NCBI RefSeq assembly: GCF_023370775.1
Contig: NZ_JAMCCQ010000005.1
Location: 124,001-188,000, forward strand
Direction: 5' to 3'
DNA: 64,000 nucleotides
Source: Marivita sp. GX14005
GTDB taxonomy: Bacteria; Pseudomonadota; Alphaproteobacteria; Rhodobacterales; Rhodobacteraceae
Part shown: piece after piece, positions 1-7,695 of the stretch
Position numbering within the stretch: the stretch's first letter is position 1
How the letters are laid out: each line of letters begins with the position of its first letter
Program-made: the position numbers and the translations under genes
Notes under the pieces: model-generated
The model's database searches: none
What the model was told of the DNA's origin: nothing
Seen by the model: the letters and a program-made list of their open reading frames with translations, nothing else

Positions 1-367
1 AAAAGCCGTCATCGACCACCTTGTAATCGCCCGAGGCGACCCAGACCTCGCCCGCCACCTCGACCCGGATCTGCGCCGAGCCGGGCAGGTGGCCTGCCGG
101 GTGGAAGGAGACCGAAGCATCGCCGATTTTACGGATCTCGCCGAATTTAACGGTTTCTACAGAAATTTCACCCAGCCTGTGCTTCATCACCGGCGCGCAG
201 GCTTCGGTGCAAAGATACCGCGCATGGCCGGGGCGGGCGTGATCGGCATGGCCATGGGTGATCAGCGCGCGGTCCACCGGGCGCCAGGGGTCGATATAGA
301 AATCGCCGGCGGGGCAATGGATGCCGCGCTCGGTAAAGGTGAGGACAGGATCGCGCATATGGGCCAT
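1..367 (-). CDS. Ligase-associated DNA exonuclease (MBL fold), 3' end outside window
   Basis: The first ~122 residues of a metallo-beta-lactamase-fold protein are visible, starting at the complement of CAT at 365-367. The reading is MAHMRDPVLTFTERGIHCPA followed by a metal-binding motif LITHGHADHARPGH, the HxHxDH signature of the family. A later Met (residue 4) is an alternative start. The THGHADHARPGH wording, the preceding 'PWRPVDRA' block and the later SGDYKVVDDGF block match the ligase-associated exonuclease group (CPSF-like nucleases usually encoded beside an ATP-dependent DNA ligase and an Lhr-type helicase). By family it is a DNA repair nuclease in the cytoplasm. Those partners would lie left of the window, so the operon cannot be checked here. 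Confidence 0.8.
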   Translation of the reverse strand, partial: MAHMRDPVLTFTERGIHCPAGDFYIDPWRPVDRALITHGHADHARPGHARYLCTEACAPVMKHRLGEISVETVKFGEIRKIGDASVSFHPAGHLPGSAQIRVEVAGEVWVASGDYKVVDDGF

Positions 368-452
368 TGTAGCGTGAACGCCGATTGCGGCCATAGGGTT
401 GCCAAGCCGCGCGGGCGGCGTAGGGTGCTGCCATCCGAAAAGGGAGCCGCCC

Positions 453-1238
453 ATGCAGATCGCCGGATTTCGCCAACGTCTCGTATCGCGCGTGCCGCTC
501 GCCGGCACGTTCCTCAAGACGCCCTCTTACCAGATCGTCGAGGTGCTGGCGCAATCGGAACTGGATTTCGTCTGTCTCGACGTCGAACACGCGCCGTTCG
601 ACCGCGCGGCGGTGGATGCCTGTTGCGCCATCGGCCGGGCGCTCGATTTCCCGGTGCTGATCCGCGTGGGCGATGCCAGCCCGCGCGAGATCCTTCAGGC
701 GCTCGATTGCGGGGCGGTCGGCGTCGTGGTGCCGCATGTGGACAGCGCGGCCAAGGCGGCGGATGTGGCGCGCGCGGCGCGGTTTGGCGGGGGCGGGCGC
801 GGCTATGCCGGATCGACTCGCTGGGCGGGCTATGCGACGCAATCGATGCCGGATCTTCTGGCCCGTTCGCAGGCCGAAACCGTGGTGATTGCGCAGATCG
901 AGGAACCCGAAGGCGTGGACGCCTCAGACGCGATTGCCGCGACGGACGGGATCGATGCGCTCTTTCTCGGCCCGGCGGACCTGTCGGTCGGCTATGGCCA
1001 CGACAACCAGAGCTCGGATCAGCTTTTCGCCGCGATAGAGCGGGTGGGCAGCGCGGCCGCCGCGGCGGGCAAGGCCTATGTGTCCTGGGTGGCCAATGCG
1101 CAAAAGGCGCGGGACTGGGCGCGCTACGGTATGAGCTGCTTTTTCATCGCCTCCGAACACAGCTGGATGCGCGCCGGCGCCACCGCAGAGGCGCGCGGGG
1201 TGCATGAGATCGGCAAGGCCGAAAACGGGCTGCCTTAA
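453..1238 (+). CDS. HpcH/HpaI family class II aldolase
   Basis: A 261-residue protein of the HpcH/HpaI aldolase / citrate lyase beta family, which splits or forms 2-keto-3-hydroxy acids using a divalent metal. Visible family signatures are DVEHAPFD (about residues 43-50, with the catalytic His region), the RWAGY loop, QIEEPEGVD (metal-binding Glu) and LFLGPADLSVGYG (metal-binding Asp). I chose the ATG at 453 because AAAAGGGA lies a few bases upstream and the protein then begins at the usual family N-terminus; an in-frame start at 399 would add 18 atypical residues. It is divergent from the exonuclease gene and overlaps the 3' end of the downstream esterase by 4 nt, tail to tail. The exact substrate cannot be told; 4-hydroxy-2-oxoheptanedioate aldolase is a common label for such proteins. 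Confidence 0.85.
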   Translation: MQIAGFRQRLVSRVPLAGTFLKTPSYQIVEVLAQSELDFVCLDVEHAPFDRAAVDACCAIGRALDFPVLIRVGDASPREILQALDCGAVGVVVPHVDSAAKAADVARAARFGGGGRGYAGSTRWAGYATQSMPDLLARSQAETVVIAQIEEPEGVDASDAIAATDGIDALFLGPADLSVGYGHDNQSSDQLFAAIERVGSAAAAAGKAYVSWVANAQKARDWARYGMSCFFIASEHSWMRAGATAEARGVHEIGKAENGLP

Positions 1239-2176
1239 CTGGACAGGCTGGAGAATAGCGACAGCGCCGCGCCTTCGACTTGCCGGCGGGTGGCGGGTTT
1301 CTCCATCAGAACCTCGTGCTTCGCACCATCGACGAGCAGCAGCTTGCCGCCGCGCCAATGCGTCATCCGTTCGCGGATGCGTTTGGTGTCGACGATGCTC
1401 TCTCGCGATCCGAGAAAGCACAGAGCGGGCAGGGCGGGCGAGGGCAGCTTGGCCAGCGCGTCGCATTCCTTGAGCGCGGCGCGAAGCCATTGCAGCGAGG
1501 GGCCGCCAAGCCCGAAGCGCGGCTCCGCCTCGACATGGCGGCGCATCATGTCATACATCTCGCGGTCGGTGGTGAGCAGGTTGTCCTCGAACGCTTCGGC
1601 CTTGGGGTAGGCCTTGGCGGACATGCCCGGCGCGATCCGGTGGCCTTGTCCCAACCGCGACGCCGCCCAGGAAATCGACACCGCCGCCGGGCGGAGCGAG
1701 GAGCCAATATTGATCCCCCACATCGGGGCCGAGAACATCGCCGCGCGGAAATCGGCGCCGTTCATCAGCGCCCTGAGCCCGATGGTGCCGCCCATCGAAT
1801 GGGCGATCAGGAACCACGGTTTCGGCACCTCGCGCGCAGCGGCGAAGGCGCGCATCGCGGACCAGTCTTTCTGAAAACTCGCGAAATCATCGACATGGCC
1901 GATCATCGGATCGCTCACCAGCCGGTCGGACAGGCCTTGCCCGCGCCAGTCGATGCCCAGAAGATCGAATCCACTTTGCACGCAACTGCGCGCGGTGTGG
2001 CCGTATTTCTCCATGTATTCGGTGCGCCCGGAGAAGAGGAAGATCGTCCCCTTCGCCTCGCCGCGCGCCTTCGCATGCCCGACGCGAAGGCGAACCCCGT
2101 CAGAGCTGTGCACCCAGAACGCGCTTGTGTCCGGCCCCTGGGCCAGATCGGCGCGGAAGGGGGCGGGGTCGGTCAT
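1235..2176 (-). CDS. Alpha/beta hydrolase, lysophospholipase L2 (PldB)-like
   Basis: A 313-residue alpha/beta hydrolase of the Hydrolase_4 / serine-aminopeptidase S33 type. The oxyanion region FLFSGRTEYMEKYGH (about residues 47-60), LGIDWRGQGLSDR (73-85) and the nucleophile elbow IAHSMGG with Ser127 are clear. GAKHEVLME near the C-terminus supplies the expected catalytic His. No signal peptide is seen, so it is likely cytoplasmic. The FSGRTEY block matches roseobacter proteins annotated as lysophospholipase, hydrolysing acyl esters, but the substrate is inferred. Its ATG overlaps the TGA of the upstream SCP2 gene (ATGA), so the two are probably translated together. The 3' end overlaps the convergent HpcH gene by 4 nt. 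Confidence 0.82.
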   Translation of the reverse strand: MTDPAPFRADLAQGPDTSAFWVHSSDGVRLRVGHAKARGEAKGTIFLFSGRTEYMEKYGHTARSCVQSGFDLLGIDWRGQGLSDRLVSDPMIGHVDDFASFQKDWSAMRAFAAAREVPKPWFLIAHSMGGTIGLRALMNGADFRAAMFSAPMWGINIGSSLRPAAVSISWAASRLGQGHRIAPGMSAKAYPKAEAFEDNLLTTDREMYDMMRRHVEAEPRFGLGGPSLQWLRAALKECDALAKLPSPALPALCFLGSRESIVDTKRIRERMTHWRGGKLLLVDGAKHEVLMEKPATRRQVEGAALSLFSSLSS

Positions 2177-2466
2177 CAGGCGAGTGTTGCGGCCAGTTTC
2201 ATCGCCATGCCCATATCGCCGTCGATGGTCAGCCGGCCCGACATGAACGCGGTCGTCGGGTTGAGCGAGCCGTCGAAGATCTCGCGGAAGGTGTCGGCAT
2301 CGGCGTTGAAGGTGACATCCGCGTTGCCTTCGCCGGCACGGGCGCCGTTTTCATCAACGAAAACGCTGCCTTCGCCCTCGATATTGAACTGCGCCGTGCC
2401 GTCGATCCCGCCGCCATTCAGCTTTTCGTTCATGCCGGCAACCGCCTGTGTGACAACGTCGCTCAT
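2176..2466 (-). CDS. SCP2 sterol-binding domain protein
   Basis: A 96-residue single-domain SCP2 (sterol carrier protein 2-like) protein. The pattern VTQAVAGMNEKLNGGGIDG, then FNIEGEGSVFVDENG, ADVTFNADADTFREI and the C-terminal TTAFMSGRLTIDGDMGMAM is the family fold in order, with the full usual length. Such proteins bind hydrophobic ligands such as lipids or acyl-CoA; no enzymatic residues are expected. The start at 2464-2466 follows an AAGGACA site by about 7 nt; the long upstream in-frame extension is arginine/serine-rich and looks non-coding. It is coupled to the downstream lipase gene by an ATGA overlap, consistent with a shared role in lipid handling (inference). Confidence 0.88.
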   Translation of the reverse strand: MSDVVTQAVAGMNEKLNGGGIDGTAQFNIEGEGSVFVDENGARAGEGNADVTFNADADTFREIFDGSLNPTTAFMSGRLTIDGDMGMAMKLAATLA

Positions 2467-2545
2467 CAATATGTGTCCTTCGTGATCGCGTTTCGGATGC
2501 GCGGCGCTGGCAATCTGCCGCCGCTGCGTTACACTCATACGTGTT

Positions 2546-3103
2546 ATGAGGACCATGATAGGCAAATACAAATCTGCCGTTGCGGCATTACTGATCGCCG
2601 CCCTTGCCGGCCCGGTGCTGGCGCAGGACGCGGGCGAGGATCTGCTGGCGCAGTTGCGCACGGCCGAGGATGCGCAGGCCGCCGAGCGGCTGGAGCGGCA
2701 GCTGCGGCGCGAATGGGCGAAATCCGGCTCACCGACGATGGATTTCCTGCTCAAGCGCGGTCAGGACGCGCTGGAGACCGGCGATCTGGAAGCGGCGATC
2801 GCGCATCTCGGTGCGCTGACCGATCACGCGCCCGAATTCGCCGAAGGCTGGCACGCTTTGGCGCTGGCCTATTTCCGCGCCGAACGGATCGGTCTGGCCG
2901 CCGATGCGCTGGAGCGCACGCTGGCGCTCAATCCGCAGCATTTCGGCGCGCTGCGCGGGCTTGGCGCGATCCTCGAACAGGTGGACCGTCCCAAGCTTGC
3001 CTATGACGCCTTTTCGCGTGTACTGACCCTTCGGCCGCACGATCCCGGTGCCACAGCGGCGCTGGAGCGGCTGGAGCGGCAGGTCTCCGGCACGTCGCTC
3101 TGA
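2546..3103 (+). CDS. Exported tetratricopeptide-repeat protein
   Basis: A 185-residue protein with an N-terminal signal peptide (AALLIAALAGPVLAQ, cleavage likely after the ALA near residue 26) followed by TPR motifs. Repeats with the spacing of conserved W/L/G/A/P positions run over residues about 70-175, for example GDLEAAIAHLGALTDHAPEF, FAEGWHALALAYFRAERIG and LAADALERTLALNPQHFGAL. It should sit in the periplasm as a protein-protein interaction scaffold. A second ATG nine bases in is an alternative start. Length and composition match small roseobacter TPR proteins of unknown partner. It lies 39 nt upstream of the helicase gene in the same direction and may be co-transcribed. Confidence 0.8.
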   Translation: MRTMIGKYKSAVAALLIAALAGPVLAQDAGEDLLAQLRTAEDAQAAERLERQLRREWAKSGSPTMDFLLKRGQDALETGDLEAAIAHLGALTDHAPEFAEGWHALALAYFRAERIGLAADALERTLALNPQHFGALRGLGAILEQVDRPKLAYDAFSRVLTLRPHDPGATAALERLERQVSGTSL

Positions 3104-3142
3104 TACACCCCCGCGCCCCAGAGGCAACAGAAGGCAGGCACC

Positions 3143-6079
3143 ATGGCCGAACATGCGCGGGTTGCGGCCATTCTCGGCCCAACCAACACAGGCAAGACAC
3201 ATTACGCAATCGAGCGGATGCTCGGCTATCGCAGCGGGATGATCGGGCTACCCCTGCGCCTGCTGGCGCGCGAGGTCTATGACAAGATCGTCGCGATCCG
3301 CGGTCCGTCCGTAGTCGCGCTCGTCACCGGGGAGGAGCGCATCGTGCCGCCGCGCGCGGCCTATTGGGTCTGCACGGTGGAGGCGATGCCCGAGGGGATG
3401 GGCTGCGATTTCGTCGGGATCGACGAGATCCAGCTTTGCGCCGATCCCGAGCGCGGGCATGTGTTCACCGACCGGCTGCTGCGGATGCGGGGCACGCACG
3501 AGACGCTGTTCATGGGGTCGGACACGATGCGCGGCCCGATTGCCGGGCTGGTGCGCGGGGTCGAGTTCATGCGCCGCGAGCGGATGAGCCAGCTCACCTA
3601 TACCGGATCGAAAAAGATCAGCCGCTTGCAGCCGCGCAGCGCCATCGTCGGGTTCTCGGTCGAGAATGTTTATGCGATTGCCGAATTGCTGCGCCGCCAG
3701 AAGGGCGGGGCGGCGGTCGTGATGGGCGCGCTCAGCCCGCGCACGCGCAATGCGCAGGTCGATCTGTATCAGAACGGCGAGGTCGATTACCTCGTGGCGA
3801 CCGATGCCATCGGCATGGGGCTGAACCTCGACATCAACCATGTCGCCTTTTCGTCGCTGACGAAATTCGACGGGCGGCGGATGCGCCCCCTGATGCCGAA
3901 CGAGCTGGCGCAGATCGCCGGTCGCGCCGGGCGCGGCATGTCGAACGGCACATTCGGCGTGACCGGAGAGGCCGGGCCGATCCCGGACGATTGGGTCGAG
4001 GCGATCTGCAATCACAATTTCACGCCGCTGAAAAAGCTCAACTGGCGCAATGCCGATCTGCGTTTCGGCAGTGTCGACGCGCTCATCGCCTCGCTCGAGG
4101 TCGCGCCGGATGACGAGCGGCTGGTGAAGGCGCGCGAGGCGGACGATCTGCAGGCGCTCAAGGCGCTCTCCCAGGTGGCGGAGGTGCAGGCGCGCGCGTC
4201 CGATCCGCGTTCGATCCGGCTTCTTTGGGATGTTTGCCGCATCCCCGATTTCCGCGGCATATCTCATTCGGAACATGCCGGGCTCTTGGACGTTATCTTC
4301 TCGCATCTTCACCAGCGCGGCGCGATCCCCGACGATTTCCTCGCGCGGCAGGTCAACAGGATCGACAGGACGGATGGCGACATTGACACGTTATCGAAGC
4401 GATTGGCGTATATCCGCACATGGACCTATGTGGCGCAGCGCAAGGGGTGGGTGCAGGACGAAAGCCATTGGCGCGGGCTGACTCGCGCTGTAGAAGACAG
4501 GCTGTCGGACGCGCTGCACGAGCGCTTGACACAGAGATTTGTTGATCGGCGCACATCCGTGCTCTTGCGCCGGTTGAAACAGAAGGAGGCCCTTTTGGCC
4601 GAAGTGAATGACAAGGGTGAGGTTACCGTCGAAGGCGAATTCGTCGGCAGGCTCGAAGGGTTCCGGTTCCGTCAGGACAAGGACGCGACCGGACAGGAAG
4701 CCAAGACGCTGAAGACCGCGTCGCTTCAGGCATTGGCGCCGCATTTTCATCTCAGGGCGGACCGGTTCTACAACGCGCCCGATACTGAGATGGATTTCAC
4801 CGAACAGGGCGGGCTCATGTGGGGCGAGCAAGCGGTCGGCAAGCTGGAGGCCGGAAGCGATCCGCTGAGCCCGCGCGTCGTCGCCTTTGTCGATGACGAA
4901 GCTGGGCCGGACGTGGCGCAGAAGGTGCAGCGCCGCCTGCAGCATTTCATCGACCGCAAGATCGCCGCGCTTTTCGAGCCGTTGATCCAGTTGCGCGATG
5001 ACGAGACGCTGACAGGTCTGGCGCGCGGTTTCGCGTTCCGCATGGTCGAGGCGCTGGGCGTTCTGCCGCGCGCCGACGTGGCCGAGGATGTGAAGGCGCT
5101 CGATCAGGATGCGCGCGGCGCGCTGCGCAAGCATGGCGTGCGCTTCGGGCAGTTCACAATCTTCATGCCGCTTCTGCTCAAACCCGCGCCGACGCGGATG
5201 CGTCTGGTGCTTTGGAGCCTGTCGAAGGGGCTCGACATGTTCCCCGAAGCGCCGCCGCCGGGGCTGGTGACGGTGCCGAACACGCCGGGCACGCCGCAGG
5301 AGCATCACACCATCGCCGGCTACCGGGCCGCCGGTCAGCGGGCGATCCGCATCGATATGCTGGAGCGGCTGGCCGATCTGCTGCGCGCGCAGGACAGCCG
5401 CGGCGGGTTCGAGGCGAACCCGGATATGCTGTCGATCACCGGACTGACGCTGGAGCAGTTCGCCGATCTGATGGAAGGCTTGGGCTACCGCGCCGAGAAA
5501 GGCGAGCGCGAGAAAGTGCGCGCTGTCGATGCCGTGGTTCCGGGTGCGGATGGGGCGGTCGCGGCCGATCAGGATGCGGCAGAGGACGGTGCCGTTCCGG
5601 TCGAGGACACGCCGGTCATGGACACCGCGCAGGAAGGCGCGCCGGGCACCGACCCCGATCCGGCAACCGCCCCCGAAGCGGCGGATATCTCAAACGAGGC
5701 GGCGGAGATGCCGGCGGACGGGATCGCGCCTGTCGCCGACAAGCCGGACGATCCGCTGCCAGGCCGTCCCGTGCCTGTCAATTCGGAAACCGAGATCTCA
5801 CCCGGCGCTGTGCCGGATGCCGCGATTGCCGGGCCGGAAACGGAAGTGTTCTACCGCTTCACATGGCGCGGCAATCGCCCTGAGCGGGGACCGCGCCGCG
5901 ATGGCGGCAAGGGTGGGCGCGGCAAGCCGCAGGGCGCGCGTGGCAAAGGCAAGCCGAAAGGCAAAGCCGGCGATAAGGGTGCCAAGAGCTACGAGGCCAA
6001 GCCGCCGCGCAAGGAAAAGAAGATCGATCCCGACAATCCTTTTGCCGCCGCGTTGGCGAGTTTCAAGGACAAGGACTGA
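3143..6079 (+). CDS. SUV3-like superfamily 2 RNA helicase with C-terminal basic tail
   Basis: A 978-residue helicase-related protein. Walker A is LGPTNTGKT (residues 11-19), the DExx box is DEIQ (94-97), and the second RecA lobe carries VATDAIGMGLNLDI and QIAGRAGRG (motif VI). This matches the bacterial relatives of mitochondrial SUV3, ATP-dependent helicases acting on RNA. The C-terminus is a low-complexity extension: an acidic Ala/Pro-rich stretch (about 790-890) and then a Lys/Arg/Gly-rich tail that probably binds nucleic acid. The TGA is followed after one base by the TTG start of an S4-domain gene, so these two RNA-related proteins are almost surely co-expressed. The function in the cell is inferred from the family. 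Confidence 0.85.
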   Translation: MAEHARVAAILGPTNTGKTHYAIERMLGYRSGMIGLPLRLLAREVYDKIVAIRGPSVVALVTGEERIVPPRAAYWVCTVEAMPEGMGCDFVGIDEIQLCADPERGHVFTDRLLRMRGTHETLFMGSDTMRGPIAGLVRGVEFMRRERMSQLTYTGSKKISRLQPRSAIVGFSVENVYAIAELLRRQKGGAAVVMGALSPRTRNAQVDLYQNGEVDYLVATDAIGMGLNLDINHVAFSSLTKFDGRRMRPLMPNELAQIAGRAGRGMSNGTFGVTGEAGPIPDDWVEAICNHNFTPLKKLNWRNADLRFGSVDALIASLEVAPDDERLVKAREADDLQALKALSQVAEVQARASDPRSIRLLWDVCRIPDFRGISHSEHAGLLDVIFSHLHQRGAIPDDFLARQVNRIDRTDGDIDTLSKRLAYIRTWTYVAQRKGWVQDESHWRGLTRAVEDRLSDALHERLTQRFVDRRTSVLLRRLKQKEALLAEVNDKGEVTVEGEFVGRLEGFRFRQDKDATGQEAKTLKTASLQALAPHFHLRADRFYNAPDTEMDFTEQGGLMWGEQAVGKLEAGSDPLSPRVVAFVDDEAGPDVAQKVQRRLQHFIDRKIAALFEPLIQLRDDETLTGLARGFAFRMVEALGVLPRADVAEDVKALDQDARGALRKHGVRFGQFTIFMPLLLKPAPTRMRLVLWSLSKGLDMFPEAPPPGLVTVPNTPGTPQEHHTIAGYRAAGQRAIRIDMLERLADLLRAQDSRGGFEANPDMLSITGLTLEQFADLMEGLGYRAEKGEREKVRAVDAVVPGADGAVAADQDAAEDGAVPVEDTPVMDTAQEGAPGTDPDPATAPEAADISNEAAEMPADGIAPVADKPDDPLPGRPVPVNSETEISPGAVPDAAIAGPETEVFYRFTWRGNRPERGPRRDGGKGGRGKPQGARGKGKPKGKAGDKGAKSYEAKPPRKEKKIDPDNPFAAALASFKDKD

Positions 6080-6080
6080 C

Positions 6081-6461
6081 TTGGCGGACGCCCCCGATAA
6101 GCTGCGCGTGGACAAATGGCTTTGGCACGCGCGGTTCTTCAAGACACGCAGCATCGCCGCCAAGCTCGTCTCGGCGGGCAAGCTGCGTGTGAACGGCCAG
6201 CCGATCGCCAAACCGGCTTATACGGTCTCCCCGGAGGACGTTCTGACCTTTCCGCAGGCGCGGGATGTGCGGGTTGTGAAGGTGATCGCCATGGGCGAAC
6301 GGCGCGGGCCGGCGCTGGAGGCGCAAGCGCTTTACGAAGACCTCGCACCGCCCGAGCCGCGCGGGGCAGAGCCCCAGGCACCGCGCTACGATGGCGGCGG
6401 CAGGCCGACCAAGAAAGATCGTCGCGCCTGGCAACAAACCCGCTCTGACATGGTTGAATGA
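6081..6461 (+). CDS. S4-domain RNA-binding protein (Hsp15/HslR-like)
   Basis: A 126-residue protein whose N-terminal half is an S4 RNA-binding domain: LRVDKWLWHARFFKTRSIA, KLVSAGKLRVNGQPI and VLTFPQ, as in HslR, which rescues stalled 50S subunits. The C-terminal part is proline-rich then basic (GRPTKKDRRAWQQTR). The only good start is TTG at 6081, placed one base after the helicase stop and preceded by a doubled AAGGAC motif at 6065-6076; an ATG start would remove the RNA-binding helix. The coupling to the helicase suggests a joint role in RNA or ribosome metabolism. The heat-shock regulation known for E. coli hslR cannot be judged from this sequence. Confidence 0.85.
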   Translation: MADAPDKLRVDKWLWHARFFKTRSIAAKLVSAGKLRVNGQPIAKPAYTVSPEDVLTFPQARDVRVVKVIAMGERRGPALEAQALYEDLAPPEPRGAEPQAPRYDGGGRPTKKDRRAWQQTRSDMVE

Positions 6462-6510
6462 TTCCGTCCGGTGGACTAGCTAGCCATCAAAGCACGAACG
6501 GACTCTCCCC

Positions 6511-6849
6511 ATGACCTACATCGTCAACGACAATTGCATTGCCTGCAAATACACCGATTGCGTCGAAGTTTGCCCTGTGGATTGCTTCTACGAGGGCGAG
6601 AACATGCTGGTGATCCATCCTGACGAATGTATCGATTGCGGCGTCTGCGAGCCCGAATGCCCCGCCGATGCGATCCGCCCCGATACCGAGCCGGACATGG
6701 AGAACTGGGTCGAGTTCAACCGCAAATATGCCGAACAATGGCCCGTCATCATCACCAAGAAGGATCCGCTACCGAACGCGGACGAGAAGGATGGCGAGCC
6801 GGGGAAGCTGGAGAAATATTTTTCCGAGAAGCCCGGCGAGGGCGGTTGA
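6511..6849 (+). CDS. fdxA: 7Fe ferredoxin FdxA
   Basis: A 112-residue seven-iron ferredoxin. Cys9, Cys17 and Cys50 fit a 3Fe-4S cluster; Cys21, Cys40, Cys43 and Cys46 fit a 4Fe-4S cluster, within the blocks [14 protein letters not shown] and [12 protein letters not shown]. The rest ([16 protein letters not shown]) is the conserved family extension. It is a soluble low-potential electron carrier. An ACTCTCCCC stretch, not a classical Shine-Dalgarno, precedes the ATG. It lies upstream of carD, an arrangement often seen in Rhodobacteraceae. Confidence 0.95.
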   Translation: MTYIVNDNCIACKYTDCVEVCPVDCFYEGENMLVIHPDECIDCGVCEPECPADAIRPDTEPDMENWVEFNRKYAEQWPVIITKKDPLPNADEKDGEPGKLEKYFSEKPGEGG

Positions 6850-6991
6850 TGATTCGCCTTTCGCGCGCGTCCGGTGCGGCGGGGTGAGGGGCAATCACCT
6901 GATTTCGCGTCATATTTCGGCCATTGACGCCGGACTACCGCGCATTGCGTTTCTGTGTTATAGTCCTTCACAGAATGACACCTGTGGGATA

Positions 6992-7014
6992 CGCGCCTCG
7001 ATCGTCGAGGCGCG
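6992..7014. other. Perfect hairpin in the fdxA-carD gap
   Basis: CGCGCCTCGA at 6992-7001 pairs perfectly with TCGAGGCGCG at 7005-7014 around a TCG loop: a 10-bp GC-rich stem in the 275-nt gap between fdxA and carD. No T-run follows on the plus strand, so it is not a standard intrinsic terminator. It could halt transcription from fdxA or fold in the carD leader. A possible promoter -10 (TATAGT near 6958-6963) lies upstream, but I could not find a well spaced -35. Nothing else stands out in this gap. Confidence 0.55.
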
Positions 7015-7124
7015 GGACGAATCTGCGTTCAGACGTTGAAACGACCGGAAGCTCGCGCCTCCGTTCGTCTTTTGCGTCCCTCGTCCATGTTGGTCCCATG
7101 CGTGCATGCGAAGAAAGGTTCTGA

Positions 7125-7643
7125 ATGTCCAAGTCCAAGAAATCCGAATTCCGCCCGAATGACTACGTGGTCTACCCGGCGCATGGCGTGGGTCAGATCG
7201 TGTCCATCGAGGAGCAGGAGATCGCCGGCATCACGCTGGAGCTCTTCGTCATCTCCTTCGAGAAGGACAAGATGACCCTGCGCGTTCCGACGCATAAGGC
7301 GACGGAAATCGGTATGCGGTCGCTCAGCTCCCCGGATGTGGTGAGCCAGGCGATGAAGGTGCTCAAGGGCAAGGCCAAGGTCAAGAAGGCCATGTGGTCC
7401 CGGCGTGCGCAGGAATACGAGCAGAAGATCAATTCCGGCGATCTGATCGCCATTGCCGAGGTCGTGCGCGACCTGCACCGCGCGGACGATCAGCGCGAGC
7501 AAAGCTATTCCGAGCGGCAGCTCTATGACGCGGCGCTCGAACGCCTGACCCGCGAGGTCGGAGCCGTCTCCGGCGGTGATGAGCTCGATGCGGCCAAGCA
7601 GATCGGCGAGGTTCTCGATTCGCGCACCGCTGCGGCAGCCTGA
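7125..7643 (+). CDS. carD: CarD family transcriptional regulator
   Basis: A 172-residue CarD/CdnL-type protein. The N-terminal RNA-polymerase-interacting Tudor-like domain reads YVVYPAHGVGQIVSIEEQEI and continues through DKMTLRVPTHKATEIGMR (about residues 10-65). A helical C-terminal domain (70-172), with the MWSRRAQEYEQKINSGDL segment, contacts promoter DNA near -10. In alphaproteobacteria this factor binds RNA polymerase beta and stabilises open complexes at rRNA and housekeeping promoters. Length is normal for the family. An AAGAAAGG site precedes the ATG. A strong terminator follows. Confidence 0.93.
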   Translation: MSKSKKSEFRPNDYVVYPAHGVGQIVSIEEQEIAGITLELFVISFEKDKMTLRVPTHKATEIGMRSLSSPDVVSQAMKVLKGKAKVKKAMWSRRAQEYEQKINSGDLIAIAEVVRDLHRADDQREQSYSERQLYDAALERLTREVGAVSGGDELDAAKQIGEVLDSRTAAAA

Positions 7644-7664
7644 CAACTCGTTAACTGATTTATG

Positions 7665-7692
7665 CGGCCCTGCTATGCAGCGGGGCCGTTTT
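7665..7692 (+). terminator. Intrinsic terminator after carD
   Basis: CGGCCCTGCT (7665-7674) pairs with AGCGGGGCCG (7679-7688) with one G-T wobble around a 4-nt loop, followed by TTTT at 7689-7692 and further T/C. It lies 22 nt after the carD stop and just before the 3' end of the convergent antiporter gene, so it probably ends carD transcription. Confidence 0.8.
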
Positions 7693-7695
7693 CAT